Shown here: piece by piece, positions 1 to 6,666 of the stretch
Numbering within the stretch: the first letter of the stretch is position 1
Layout of the letters: the number at the start of each line of letters is the position of its first letter
Assembly (NCBI GenBank): GCA_005888675.1
Contig: VBBA01000131.1
Span: 1-6,666, forward strand
DNA length: 6,666 nt
Source: Candidatus Bathyarchaeota archaeon
GTDB lineage: Archaea > Thermoproteota > Bathyarchaeia > 40CM-2-53-6
Direction of reading: 5' to 3'
The notes under the pieces: generated by a model
Told to the model about the DNA's origin: nothing
Seen by the model: only the letters and a program-made list of their open reading frames with translations
The model's database searches: none
Program-made: the position numbers and the translations under genes

Positions 1-76
1 CAACGCTTAAGATTCATCCAAGTTGATACCGTTCAATTGACGAGGGCTCAAGCTAACCGGATTAGTAACTGGGTTG

Positions 77-385
77 ATGATGAAAGCAGCTCCTAAGAAG
101 AAACGTCCGGCTTCTAAGATGACCAATGGGATGGCTCATCCACCATTCCAAGAGTTCCAGGTCAAGACTCTCGACGAACTTGTCACCGAGCTAGAGAAGT
201 CGAAGCCGGCGGGCTCGCTTGTCGAAGTAACGCCGATCGAAGAGATGCATCATACGTCATGCATGCAGGAGATGAGCACGGTAGTCGTTCATGGAGACGA
301 GACAGGCCTCTTACAACGGCCGGATGAATTGGTAGCCGTCTACCAGTACTGTGCCGCGTGCAAATCTGCCGTAAGAATTCTCTAA
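77..385 (+). CDS. Hypothetical small protein with HxxC...CxxC pattern
   Basis: I do not recognise this gene. It would encode about 102 residues. The N-terminus is basic (several Lys/Arg in residues 3-15), followed by a mixed, rather acidic middle with a likely helix (KTLDELVTELEKSK, about residues 30-43). The C-terminal half contains HHTSC (H58, H59, C62) and, near the end, YCAAC (C92, C95). HxxC plus CxxC could together bind one zinc ion as a small ribbon; that is inference. There is no signal peptide or membrane segment. Three start codons are stacked in frame: TTG at 74, ATG at 77 and ATG at 80. I chose the first ATG, but no strong ribosome binding site decides between them. An in-frame stop at 38-40 limits any longer form. 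Codon choice looks similar to the neighbouring synthetase genes, and no other long ORF competes over the same stretch, so I think the gene is real. It ends 10 bases from the leuS stop, in convergent orientation, so it is not part of that operon. Confidence 0.6.
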   Translation: MMKAAPKKKRPASKMTNGMAHPPFQEFQVKTLDELVTELEKSKPAGSLVEVTPIEEMHHTSCMQEMSTVVVHGDETGLLQRPDELVAVYQYCAACKSAVRIL

Positions 386-395
386 TCCTGAACTA

Positions 396-3371
396 TTATT
401 CTTCGATGTAAATCGCCGGCCGATAGGGCTCCGCAGTCTTCGCTTTGCTTTTGGGATCATCAATTTCCTTCGTACCACCCTTCCGCACCTTCACACTTGC
501 CTTGAACTCTCTCTGGAAGAACTCTTTCGCATCTTCCAAGATTCCTGCTTCGTCGACACTCCCTGTCTTAACCCTGGAACTTCTCAACTCCTTCAGTTGT
601 CTGGCTTGCTGGAACGACTTGTTAGCATAGTCCGCGGCAAGCTTACCTTCACTCCTGATCTCTGGATCGGACATTATCATCTTAACGAAATCACCGACTC
701 TTGATGCGTCAGTCCCTGAGTTCGCAAACTCCAGCGCTCTCAAGTATGTTTTCCACTTCCAGTCGGGAGCAGTATAGTACATTATTGTCTTCGGCTTGAT
801 CCCTGTCGCCTTCATGATCTCGATCGTATCCTCCAATACCTGCTTCACAAAATTCTCAGACATCTCGGCCTCGGGATACAACGACCGGTCGTCCGGCTCT
901 GGCCAAGGGGCGATAGAAACGAAGCCCCTACCACCTAGAAGACTCCAAACCTCTTCAGCCACGTGCGGTGACAAGGGCGAGAGTATTCTTGCCCTCACCT
1001 CTAGAATCTTCCTAAGAACTAGATCTCTCGAGTTGATTCCACGCTTCAATGGTCCTAGGCGCTTCAGGTACCATGCAATGTAATTATCCATTTGATAGAG
1101 TACTCTCTGAATCGTTTCTCTGACACGCAGACTGTCCATCGCATTCGTAGCTTGTTTGACCATCTCGTTCAACATGTGAAGCATCCACTTGTCCAGAATC
1201 GAAACCGGACGTCCACTTTTCTTCTTGCCCCTCGATATTCCGAGCTTTTTCGCCTGGACCAGCAGATTCATCAATCGTTCCTCTATCGACCGTGCAAGCT
1301 GCTCGCTAAAATCGGTGTCCTGACCCATCTCGGCCGTAACCAATACCCCGATCCTGACTGGATCAGCCCCGAACGTCTGGATTGCCTGTCGCAATGGTAT
1401 GATATTCTGCAAAGACTTCGACATCTTCTGCCCGTTCATCAGGACGTGTCCATTCGCGGCTATTCCCTTAGGCCAATGCTTTCTTGGAAAGAGTGCGACA
1501 TGGTTGAACATGTAGAATGAGAAATGATTGGGGATCAATTCCTTGGCAGAGTGTCGCATGTCCACGGGATAGAAATATTCGAATTCTCTCCGTATACCTT
1601 CGACTACCCGTTTGGGAATATCAGTGATTGTTGAGACTTCTCCAGGATCTCCGCGTCCTAGGAAGATATAGTCGAAGAACTCGTCCATCAACTTCTCAGG
1701 AGCTTTCTCGAACTTCTTGAACGTCATCCATTCCCTTGACAGGTACTTCGACAAAATGTAGTAGGCCATGTAGATGGTCGAGTCTGACAACGCCTCGATA
1801 ACCCAAGAAGGGTCCCATGGCAATGGAGTACCGAGTCCTACACGTCGAGCGCATGCTTTCTCCTTCAACCAATCGATTGCATACTCGAACTGGGGACGGA
1901 TGTCTTCAGGGAGTAGTGTCATGTTGTCCAAGCATTCGTGAGCCAGCTTCTTCCAGTCCGCCTCCCCATAGTCTAAGAACCATTGATCGGACAGGATCTT
2001 TACCAAGACCTCTGTGCCGCATCGGCAGATCACCGGTCTGTTCAATATCTCATACATCTTAGTAATCAATCCCTGACTAGTGAAGTCTTGGACTACGGTG
2101 TCACGTGCCTTGGCCACATTCATGCCCGAGTAAGCTCCGGTATTCTGTTTCATAACGCCCCGATGATACTCTGCCGAGTAGATCTCCTTCGTGGCTTGCT
2201 CAAGCTTGGGATCTTCCTGGCTCTGCACGTGGAATTTCTTGACAGCATCGGCCGCCGGAATATCTGAGTAACCATCCAACTGGATGATCGAAACGGGTTT
2301 GATCTCGTCCCATCCAAGTACAGCATTGACCATCGGCCCTGCTCGTGATTTCAAATCCTCTAGGGCTTGGTAATCGTAAGGCGCGTGGCCTGGGACGGAC
2401 ATTACTACTCCTGTCCCATTCTTTGGATCCACGAAAGCGCCGGGGAAGATTGGGATCTTTCTTCTAATGACTGGGTTGAAAACTGTGCTTCCCAGCAAGT
2501 CTTTGGTCGACAACTCCTTCTCGACAGCGACCTTTCTATTCTGCAACTGGAGCTTCTGCACGGTATCCTTGCTGACAATCCACCTCTCCCCATCTACTTC
2601 TGCCTGGACATATTGTGCGTCCGGATTGATCCAGAGATTCGTGACTCCAAAGACGGTCTCGGGACGGAGTGTTGCAGTGGGGAAAACAATCCCATCTTGT
2701 TCGAACTTGACTAGAAAGAATTCTCCGATTTCCGGCTCAACATCGCCCATAGTGTCGTGCATACCCACTGGCCCATTGTCGTTCGTGCACCACCCAACCG
2801 GATGAGTTCCCCTTGTGATCCGGCCGTTGTCTCGAAGCCTTCGGAACTGCCACTGTATGAACCTCTTGTACAACGGGTCGACAGTCGAGAACTCTCTACG
2901 CCAATCGAAGCTAAACCCGATCTCTTTCATCCCCTTCCTAATCTCTTCATGGAAGTAACGCGCTAAACGCAATGGATCCTTCATCTCGTCCAGCTTGGAG
3001 CTTGGAACATGGTAGATCCTTGTGAATGTCTCAATTATTTCCGGGTCAGCCTGGCTCAAGCGCTTGCTCATCGCCGCAATTGGTGTCCCGGTATAATGGA
3101 AGGCGATTGGAAACAGAGTGTTGTATCCTCGCATGCGATGGTAGCGCGCGTCGACATCGCCCATGGTGTATGTTCGTCCGTGGCCTATGTGTTGTGGACT
3201 GTTGACGTAGGGATATGCTACTGTGACGAAGAATTTTGGACGGTCTGGTTTAGGATCTGTTTCGAATATCTTTGCCTCGGCCCATTTCTTCTGCCACTTG
3301 GATTCTAGTTTGCGCCAGTCAAGAGTTCCCCTAGCCCGTTGTCTTCTCGCGCTTTTTGCGCTAGTCTGCAC
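396..3371 (-). CDS. leuS: Leucyl-tRNA synthetase, archaeal type
   Basis: Class Ia synthetase that charges tRNA-Leu with leucine in the cytoplasm. Counting from the GTG at 3371 (991 residues): the class I HIGH signature is intact at about 61-64 (PQHIGHGR). The CP1 editing domain spans roughly 225-465, with the threonine-rich-type TLRPET (about 234-239) and the GTGVVMSVPGHAPYDY segment (about 319-334), whose Asp is the expected editing aspartate. The KMSKS loop is intact at about 649-653 (GQKMSKSLQN). The anticodon-binding helical domain follows, and the archaeal C-terminal tail ends in EPYRPAIYIEE. The length fits archaeal LeuRS (about 940-1000). The start is uncertain. GTG at 3371 has AAGGTGG nine bases upstream and overlaps alaS by 11 bases. 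GTG at 3413 would add 14 residues, has only AGGT before it and overlaps by 53 bases. Both forms place an unusual basic stretch (SARRQRARG) before the conserved DWRKLESKW. The gene is probably cotranscribed with alaS and translationally coupled to it. Function is certain; the start is not. Confidence 0.96.
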   Translation of the reverse strand: MQTSAKSARRQRARGTLDWRKLESKWQKKWAEAKIFETDPKPDRPKFFVTVAYPYVNSPQHIGHGRTYTMGDVDARYHRMRGYNTLFPIAFHYTGTPIAAMSKRLSQADPEIIETFTRIYHVPSSKLDEMKDPLRLARYFHEEIRKGMKEIGFSFDWRREFSTVDPLYKRFIQWQFRRLRDNGRITRGTHPVGWCTNDNGPVGMHDTMGDVEPEIGEFFLVKFEQDGIVFPTATLRPETVFGVTNLWINPDAQYVQAEVDGERWIVSKDTVQKLQLQNRKVAVEKELSTKDLLGSTVFNPVIRRKIPIFPGAFVDPKNGTGVVMSVPGHAPYDYQALEDLKSRAGPMVNAVLGWDEIKPVSIIQLDGYSDIPAADAVKKFHVQSQEDPKLEQATKEIYSAEYHRGVMKQNTGAYSGMNVAKARDTVVQDFTSQGLITKMYEILNRPVICRCGTEVLVKILSDQWFLDYGEADWKKLAHECLDNMTLLPEDIRPQFEYAIDWLKEKACARRVGLGTPLPWDPSWVIEALSDSTIYMAYYILSKYLSREWMTFKKFEKAPEKLMDEFFDYIFLGRGDPGEVSTITDIPKRVVEGIRREFEYFYPVDMRHSAKELIPNHFSFYMFNHVALFPRKHWPKGIAANGHVLMNGQKMSKSLQNIIPLRQAIQTFGADPVRIGVLVTAEMGQDTDFSEQLARSIEERLMNLLVQAKKLGISRGKKKSGRPVSILDKWMLHMLNEMVKQATNAMDSLRVRETIQRVLYQMDNYIAWYLKRLGPLKRGINSRDLVLRKILEVRARILSPLSPHVAEEVWSLLGGRGFVSIAPWPEPDDRSLYPEAEMSENFVKQVLEDTIEIMKATGIKPKTIMYYTAPDWKWKTYLRALEFANSGTDASRVGDFVKMIMSDPEIRSEGKLAADYANKSFQQARQLKELRSSRVKTGSVDEAGILEDAKEFFQREFKASVKVRKGGTKEIDDPKSKAKTAEPYRPAIYIEE

Positions 3372-6171
3372 GTGTTGGTTCCACCTTTTGGCTTTGGGCC
3401 TCGCCCCTGCCACTCGACTCTACCTGACTCTTGACTACTTCACGAGCCCTATCGAGTGCCTTCCCAACATCTTCTTTTCGTGTTCCACCACCTGTTGCGA
3501 AGAAGGGTCTTCCGCCCCCTCCGCCCCCGATGATCTTTCCTACTTCGGTGACGACCTGTCCTGCGTTTGCTCCTGCCTTCACAGCTTCTTCGCCCGCCGC
3601 TGCCACCACTTGTACTCTCTTTGAGACCTCGAACAGGACCACCACCATATTCGGATCGGACTCTTTTAGTTGGTTGGCAACAGCAACCAAGTCAGTGTCT
3701 TTCCTCTTCGGAATCCTTGCAACAACTAATCTTACTGTGCCAATAGATTCAGCCTTCTTCGCAAGCCGGTTGATCCTCGAATCGGCCTGCTTCTCCCGGA
3801 ACCGCTTGAGTTCCCGCTCTAGATCCTCCTTCTCCTTCAACAGCTTCTTCACCGTCTCAGGGACGTTGTCTGGACTAGTGCCTAGTATCTGACTCGTCTC
3901 TGACAACAGTGAAGAGTCGCGTTGGATATTTTTCAACGCGGGTTCGCCTGCCGTGAATGTGAAGCGTTCTATTCCATCCTGTAACCGTTCCACTTTCTCG
4001 ATCCGGAGCACTCCTAATTCACCAGTCGTCTTGCAGTGTGTACCGCCACAAGCCTCTGCGTCCCATCCCTCGATCGTCACAACCCTGATCTTCGACCCTG
4101 GAACAGGTCCGCCTTGGTACAGCCGAAACCCATACTTGGCCTCGGCCTTCTCACGAGCCATCCAAGTTGCTTGAACAGGCAGATTCCTTAGTACGACCTG
4201 GTTGGCAGTCTGCTCAATCTTTTCGCGTTCCTTAGACGTAATCTCGCTGTAATGTGTTACGTCCAGTCGGCTGTGCTCCACTTCCTTTTGGGCTCCCGCC
4301 TGCCACACATGCTCTCCTAATACTCTCCTAGCTGACCCAAGGAGGACGTGGGTAGCAGTGTGATGACGCATGAGGTTCTGTCGTCGCGACCAATCGATCA
4401 ATCCCTCCACCGGCTGATCTTTGATCCCTTCCGGGACGGGTTCGTCCAAGAAGTGGACTATTACACTGTTCGATTTCAGGACGTCAACAATACGAAATGT
4501 TCTTTCCCCGATCCTGATCGAGCCATGATCAGCAGGTTGTCCTCCGCCTTCGGGGTAGAAGCATGTCTGGTCAAGGACGAGACCGTTATCCCCTACCTTC
4601 GCGATCGCCTTGGCTGTGAAACTGGTTTGGTACGAGTCTTCATAATACAAGGTCCTCGTAGGCATCAGCCCTTTCACTAATCCGGCCAGTTTGTCCGCGT
4701 TCTCTGCCTTTGTCTTCTGGGCAGGTTTTAGGTGTCGCTCCGCAACGAGCGTGAGAAAATTGTCTGGTACTTCCACTTCCACGCCTGCCTTCTCCGCGAC
4801 TTCCTTCACGATCTCTGGAGACAAACCATGGGAATCGTACAACTGGATCAGCGGACCCAAAGGAATCTTGTGCTCGCCCATGCTCGACAGTTCCTTCGAG
4901 AGTCGGACGACCATCTCGGAGCCTTTCGCGATCGTTTCTTGATATTTTCGCAGCTCAACACGTAACGCGTCCAGAATTTCTCCGCGCATCTCGCGGACCG
5001 CGGGAAATGTGGTGCCCCAATGCTTTACCTGCATCTCGACGATCTCCTCCAGTTTGTTCTCGATCCCGAATTGTCTAGCCAGTCTCGCGGCTCTCCTGAT
5101 TATTAGTCGTGCCAGGTAGCCCCCTCCGATATTCGATGGGACAACTCCATCGGCCAAGAGGAAGGACGCCGTTTTCGTATGATCCGCCAATGCAAAAACC
5201 GCCTCAAGACTAGTGATTTTTTCCCGCACCTTCGAGATTTCGAGCCCTGTCTTCTCTGCAATCCATCCGTATGAGGCTTCACGCCCCGCCATCGTTGTGA
5301 CATCATTGGCTCCCGCCGCAAGACTCAGCATTCTCGACAGTTCCGTATTGTCCTCAACACCGGTTAAGTCGAAGAGTGTGTCTAGTAGCGAGCCGTAGAT
5401 TGCATGGAATCCCGTCGGCGAGCCTTGGGACATCCACGTCCATCTCTCTATACCGTACCCTGTGTCGACTGTTCGTATCTTCATCGGAACAAGGGTCTCA
5501 TTCTCGACTTTGTATCGCATGAAGACAAGCGTCGAAATCTCTAGGCCAGCGACGATCCCTTCAAGATCCGGACCGGCGTTACCTCCGCCTGACCAGAAGT
5601 GTTCTTTGTAGCTGATCATTTCCGAGGGTACGCCGAGAACCTCGGTCAGGAGTTTGTGATGATATCGTACACAGTCCTCTTTCCAGTACACTTCGTGGTC
5701 TGGATAGTTGAACGCGTGTGCACCTCCCATTTCGAAGATCGTCAAGTGTCGACCGGCGGTTGGTCCTACATTCTCGATGTCGGTGAATCGTACGGAAGGT
5801 TGGCTGACAACCAATGGATTTGCTGGTGGAGGAACGGTTCCTTCGATCACGTAGGGTTGAAAGTCCATAATGGAGGCGCCTACTAGATAGACGTCGTCCC
5901 TCCATCTTGCAACGATTGGATATGGTAGAATTATAGTGTGATCTCGTTCTTTGAAGTATTCTAGGAATAGTTGTCGCATCTCATGTAGGGTGCAGTTCCG
6001 TTTCATCGGTGAATTATCTAGAAACGTGTAAGGCGAACAAGGGACTTCTCCACAGGTCTCTCGTCCTGGTTTCGCCCAGAACCAACTCTTACACCTCGGA
6101 CACAGCTGCCTAGTGATTCCTTCTTCCTTGAAGAAATTCAGTGCGAACTCGTCGGGTGCTATCTCAAACAT
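3361..6171 (-). CDS. alaS: Alanyl-tRNA synthetase, archaeal type
   Basis: Class II synthetase that charges tRNA-Ala and clears Ser/Gly mischarged tRNA-Ala, in the cytoplasm. The 936-residue length is usual for archaea. Domains in order: an archaeal N-terminal zinc-type module with C24, C27, C40 and C45 (LCPRC...TCGEVPC); the class II catalytic core with the motif 2 region around R128 (VRFTDIENVG, then FEMGGAHAF); a motif 3-like segment at about 349-362 (GGGYLARLIIRRAA); the editing domain with zinc ligands H604 and H608 (HHTATH) and C708 and H712 (CGGTH); a coiled coil at about 773-805 rich in Lys/Glu; and the C-Ala domain with the glycine-rich IGGGGGGRPFFATGGG at about 881-896. All key residues are present. 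The ATG at 6171 is directly preceded by an in-frame TAA, so no longer form is possible. It lies 137 bases after rpl12 and overlaps leuS at its 3' end. It is probably transcribed with both, although the gap may hold its own promoter. Confidence 0.97.
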   Translation of the reverse strand: MFEIAPDEFALNFFKEEGITRQLCPRCKSWFWAKPGRETCGEVPCSPYTFLDNSPMKRNCTLHEMRQLFLEYFKERDHTIILPYPIVARWRDDVYLVGASIMDFQPYVIEGTVPPPANPLVVSQPSVRFTDIENVGPTAGRHLTIFEMGGAHAFNYPDHEVYWKEDCVRYHHKLLTEVLGVPSEMISYKEHFWSGGGNAGPDLEGIVAGLEISTLVFMRYKVENETLVPMKIRTVDTGYGIERWTWMSQGSPTGFHAIYGSLLDTLFDLTGVEDNTELSRMLSLAAGANDVTTMAGREASYGWIAEKTGLEISKVREKITSLEAVFALADHTKTASFLLADGVVPSNIGGGYLARLIIRRAARLARQFGIENKLEEIVEMQVKHWGTTFPAVREMRGEILDALRVELRKYQETIAKGSEMVVRLSKELSSMGEHKIPLGPLIQLYDSHGLSPEIVKEVAEKAGVEVEVPDNFLTLVAERHLKPAQKTKAENADKLAGLVKGLMPTRTLYYEDSYQTSFTAKAIAKVGDNGLVLDQTCFYPEGGGQPADHGSIRIGERTFRIVDVLKSNSVIVHFLDEPVPEGIKDQPVEGLIDWSRRQNLMRHHTATHVLLGSARRVLGEHVWQAGAQKEVEHSRLDVTHYSEITSKEREKIEQTANQVVLRNLPVQATWMAREKAEAKYGFRLYQGGPVPGSKIRVVTIEGWDAEACGGTHCKTTGELGVLRIEKVERLQDGIERFTFTAGEPALKNIQRDSSLLSETSQILGTSPDNVPETVKKLLKEKEDLERELKRFREKQADSRINRLAKKAESIGTVRLVVARIPKRKDTDLVAVANQLKESDPNMVVVLFEVSKRVQVVAAAGEEAVKAGANAGQVVTEVGKIIGGGGGGRPFFATGGGTRKEDVGKALDRAREVVKSQVESSGRGEAQSQKVEPTRAD
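3381..3387 (-). promoter_or_regulatory. Shine-Dalgarno site deciding the leuS start
   Basis: The minus strand reads AAGGTGG here, nine bases before the GTG at 3371. It matches the archaeal anti-Shine-Dalgarno complement (GGAGGTGATC) over AGGTG. It lies inside the last codons of alaS, so ribosomes finishing alaS would pass over it. The rival GTG at 3413 has a weaker AGGT (plus-strand 3422-3425), eight bases away. This is why I prefer the shorter leuS form. Confidence 0.5.
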
Positions 6172-6180
6172 TTAGCGCAT
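6172..6180 (-). other. Two-codon minigene ATG-CGC-TAA abutting alaS start
   Basis: On the minus strand the nine bases before the alaS ATG read ATG CGC TAA, in the same frame. They form a Met-Arg-stop minigene that ends exactly where alaS begins. The AGGGGATG at plus-strand 6178-6185, the only weak Shine-Dalgarno-like match for alaS, overlaps the minigene ATG. The sequence is plain to see; a role in start selection or attenuation is speculation, and chance is quite possible. Confidence 0.2.
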
Positions 6181-6243
6181 CCCCTGTCGTTTCATCGACG
6201 AATGAAAACAGTAGCGGTAGTAGTTGAGTCTAAGTGTCCCTTG

Positions 6244-6251
6244 ATTTTTAG
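6244..6251 (-). promoter_or_regulatory. Possible TATA-like box upstream of alaS
   Basis: The minus strand reads CTAAAAAT in an otherwise mixed-composition gap. It is the most A/T-rich octamer there and could act as an archaeal TATA box. It would place transcription start roughly 45-50 bases before the alaS ATG. It does not match TTTATATA-type consensus well and has no clear BRE, so this is a weak candidate. Confidence 0.18.
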
Positions 6252-6308
6252 CAGGACAGGTCATGGAGAAGGATGTGCGAAGCTATCTCGCGTCCCTCCA
6301 ATCTTGAC

Positions 6309-6623
6309 CTAGCCGAAGAGGGCTCCGAGCCCTGCTAGTGCTTCTTCTTCCTTCTTCTTGTCATCTTCTGCCGCCTTCTTCTCATCCTTCTTACCCTCAG
6401 CAGGCCCAGCCGGTGCTGCAACTGCAGGAGCAGCGGTCATAGTCATCGCAGACTTTAGTGCTTCACTAATGTTTACCTCCGAGAGGGCGGCAACTAGTGC
6501 TTTAACTTGTACCTCTTCCACTTTGATTCCCGCGGCCGTAACTACTTTAGCAAGATTCTCTTCGGTTATCGGTTTTTCGGCCGAGTGGAGCAACAGTGCA
6601 CCGTAGACATACTTCATTGCCAT
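6309..6623 (-). CDS. rpl12: Large ribosomal subunit stalk protein P1 (L12P), archaeal
   Basis: Acidic stalk protein of the 50S subunit. In archaea, dimers bind the C-terminal helices of P0 (L10), and the mobile tails recruit and stimulate translation GTPases such as aEF1A, aEF2 and aIF5B. The 104-residue length is typical. Residues 3-13 (MKYVYGALLLH) begin the helical dimerisation domain, which runs to about residue 60. An Ala/Pro/Gly-rich hinge follows (about 63-76), then a charged Lys/Glu/Asp stretch (78-94), then the conserved tail EALAGLGALFG at 94-104, which is the factor-binding element. The start at 6623 is supported by GAGGT nine bases upstream; an ATG two codons later (6617) matches the family's usual first residue but is too far from that site. 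The reading frame stays open to the window edge upstream, but family length argues against extension. In archaea this gene usually follows the L10 gene, which is not visible here. Confidence 0.96.
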   Translation of the reverse strand: MAMKYVYGALLLHSAEKPITEENLAKVVTAAGIKVEEVQVKALVAALSEVNISEALKSAMTMTAAPAVAAPAGPAEGKKDEKKAAEDDKKKEEEALAGLGALFG

Positions 6624-6632
6624 GATTTTTCT

Positions 6633-6638
6633 ACCTCT
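6633..6638 (-). promoter_or_regulatory. Shine-Dalgarno site of rpl12
   Basis: The minus strand reads AGAGGT here, within GAGAGGTAG and nine bases before the ATG at 6623. It is the clearest ribosome binding site in the window and supports the first of the two nearby ATG codons as the start. Confidence 0.65.
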
Positions 6639-6666
6639 CGAATCGTTACCTGTCGATTTTGGATTT

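Larger units (their letters stand above)
6172..6308 (-). other. rpl12-alaS intergenic region / alaS leader
   Basis: This is a 137-base stretch without a convincing gene. No tRNA or riboswitch fold is apparent to me. On the minus strand there is no long T-run just after the rpl12 stop, so a typical archaeal oligo-T terminator is not obvious; the first TTTT comes late, about 45 bases before alaS. An A/T-rich CTAAAAAT lies mid-gap. A 4-base stem (GCGA/TCGC, around plus-strand 6277-6291) is too weak to call. Its length compared with the tight alaS-leuS overlap suggests either a second promoter or a structured leader. Confidence 0.4.

Noticed and set aside
334..350. Plus-strand CTACCAGTACTGTGCCGCG considered as a possible tRNA or zinc-finger RNA element
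   Set aside because: No tRNA arms, T-loop or acceptor pairing could be found around it. It is simply the codons for YQYCAA in the small gene.
1092..1520. Plus-strand open frame (142 codons) antisense to leuS
   Set aside because: It lies opposite the KMSKS-containing region of leuS, which is strongly conserved. The antisense product looks random, so it is a by-product of codon bias.
3503..3536. C-rich run (CCGCCCCCTCCGCCCCC) as a possible G-quadruplex on the coding strand
   Set aside because: It encodes the conserved six-glycine segment of the AlaRS C-Ala domain, which fully explains it.
3431..3892. Long plus-strand open frame (153 codons) antisense to the alaS 3' region
   Set aside because: It is a shadow of the glycine-rich C-Ala and coiled-coil coding sequence. 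The alaS frame matches a known family throughout, and the antisense translation is low-complexity Ser/Thr/Phe with no domain.
6277..6291. Small inverted repeat GCGA...TCGC after rpl12 as a terminator
   Set aside because: The stem is only four base pairs and no T-run follows, so it fits neither an intrinsic hairpin nor an archaeal oligo-T terminator.
6263..6307. Plus-strand 14-codon frame (ATG GAG AAG ... TGA) in the rpl12-alaS gap, preceded by GGACAGGT
   Set aside because: It is very short, opposite in direction to the surrounding genes, and has no promoter-like sequence. A chance ATG after an AGGT is expected in this composition.
6341..6389. Pyrimidine-rich CTT/TTC repeat-like tract
   Set aside because: It is the complement of the Lys/Glu codons in the rpl12 charged stretch and is explained by protein composition rather than by a DNA repeat element.
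6358..6606. Plus-strand open frame (82 codons) antisense to rpl12, hydrophobic and Ala/Ser-rich
   Set aside because: It arises from the complement of the rpl12 Ala-rich and Lys/Glu-rich codons. It has no ribosome binding site or recognisable family, and rpl12 is certain.
6646..6666. Minus-strand tail KSKIDR followed by TAA, possibly the end of the L10 (P0) gene
   Set aside because: Only six codons are visible, and they do not resemble the usual P0 tail (LGALFG-like). Another frame also stays open past the rpl12 start, so the upstream gene and its frame cannot be assigned.

Overview
This window is archaeal, and most of it is core translation machinery on the minus strand. Three features support this. 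The stalk protein at the right end is an archaeal/eukaryotic-type P1 (L12P) ending in the conserved LGALFG tail. The alanyl-tRNA synthetase has the archaeal N-terminal four-cysteine module. The leucyl-tRNA synthetase is the archaeal/eukaryotic type, with the editing domain and C-terminal tail of that family. The start sites carry Shine-Dalgarno-like AGGT cores, GTG is used as a start codon, and base composition looks roughly balanced by eye. The wording of the LeuRS catalytic core reminds me of TACK-lineage archaea (Thaumarchaeota/Bathyarchaeia-like), but I cannot fix the lineage from the sequence alone.

Layout, left to right. Positions 1-73 are a short gene-free edge. A small plus-strand gene of unknown function (about 77-385) encodes a basic N-terminus and a HxxC...CxxC pattern. 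It converges tail-to-tail on leuS with only 10 bases between the stop codons. leuS (396 to about 3371, minus) overlaps the 3' end of alaS (3361-6171, minus), which suggests translational coupling. A 137-base leader-like gap (6172-6308) separates alaS from rpl12 (6309-6623, minus), which has a clear ribosome binding site. The last 43 bases are upstream of rpl12 and may hold the end of another gene, which cannot be identified.

Transcription on the minus strand would read rpl12, alaS, leuS. These encode the ribosomal stalk protein that recruits translation GTPases, followed by two aminoacyl-tRNA synthetases that both carry proofreading (editing) domains. This is ordinary housekeeping content. 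I see no mobile element, CRISPR array, RNA gene or defence system. The items most worth a second look are the uncharacterised small HxxC/CxxC protein, the rpl12-alaS-leuS arrangement, the ambiguous and basic leuS N-terminus, and a two-codon ATG-CGC-TAA minigene abutting the alaS start.
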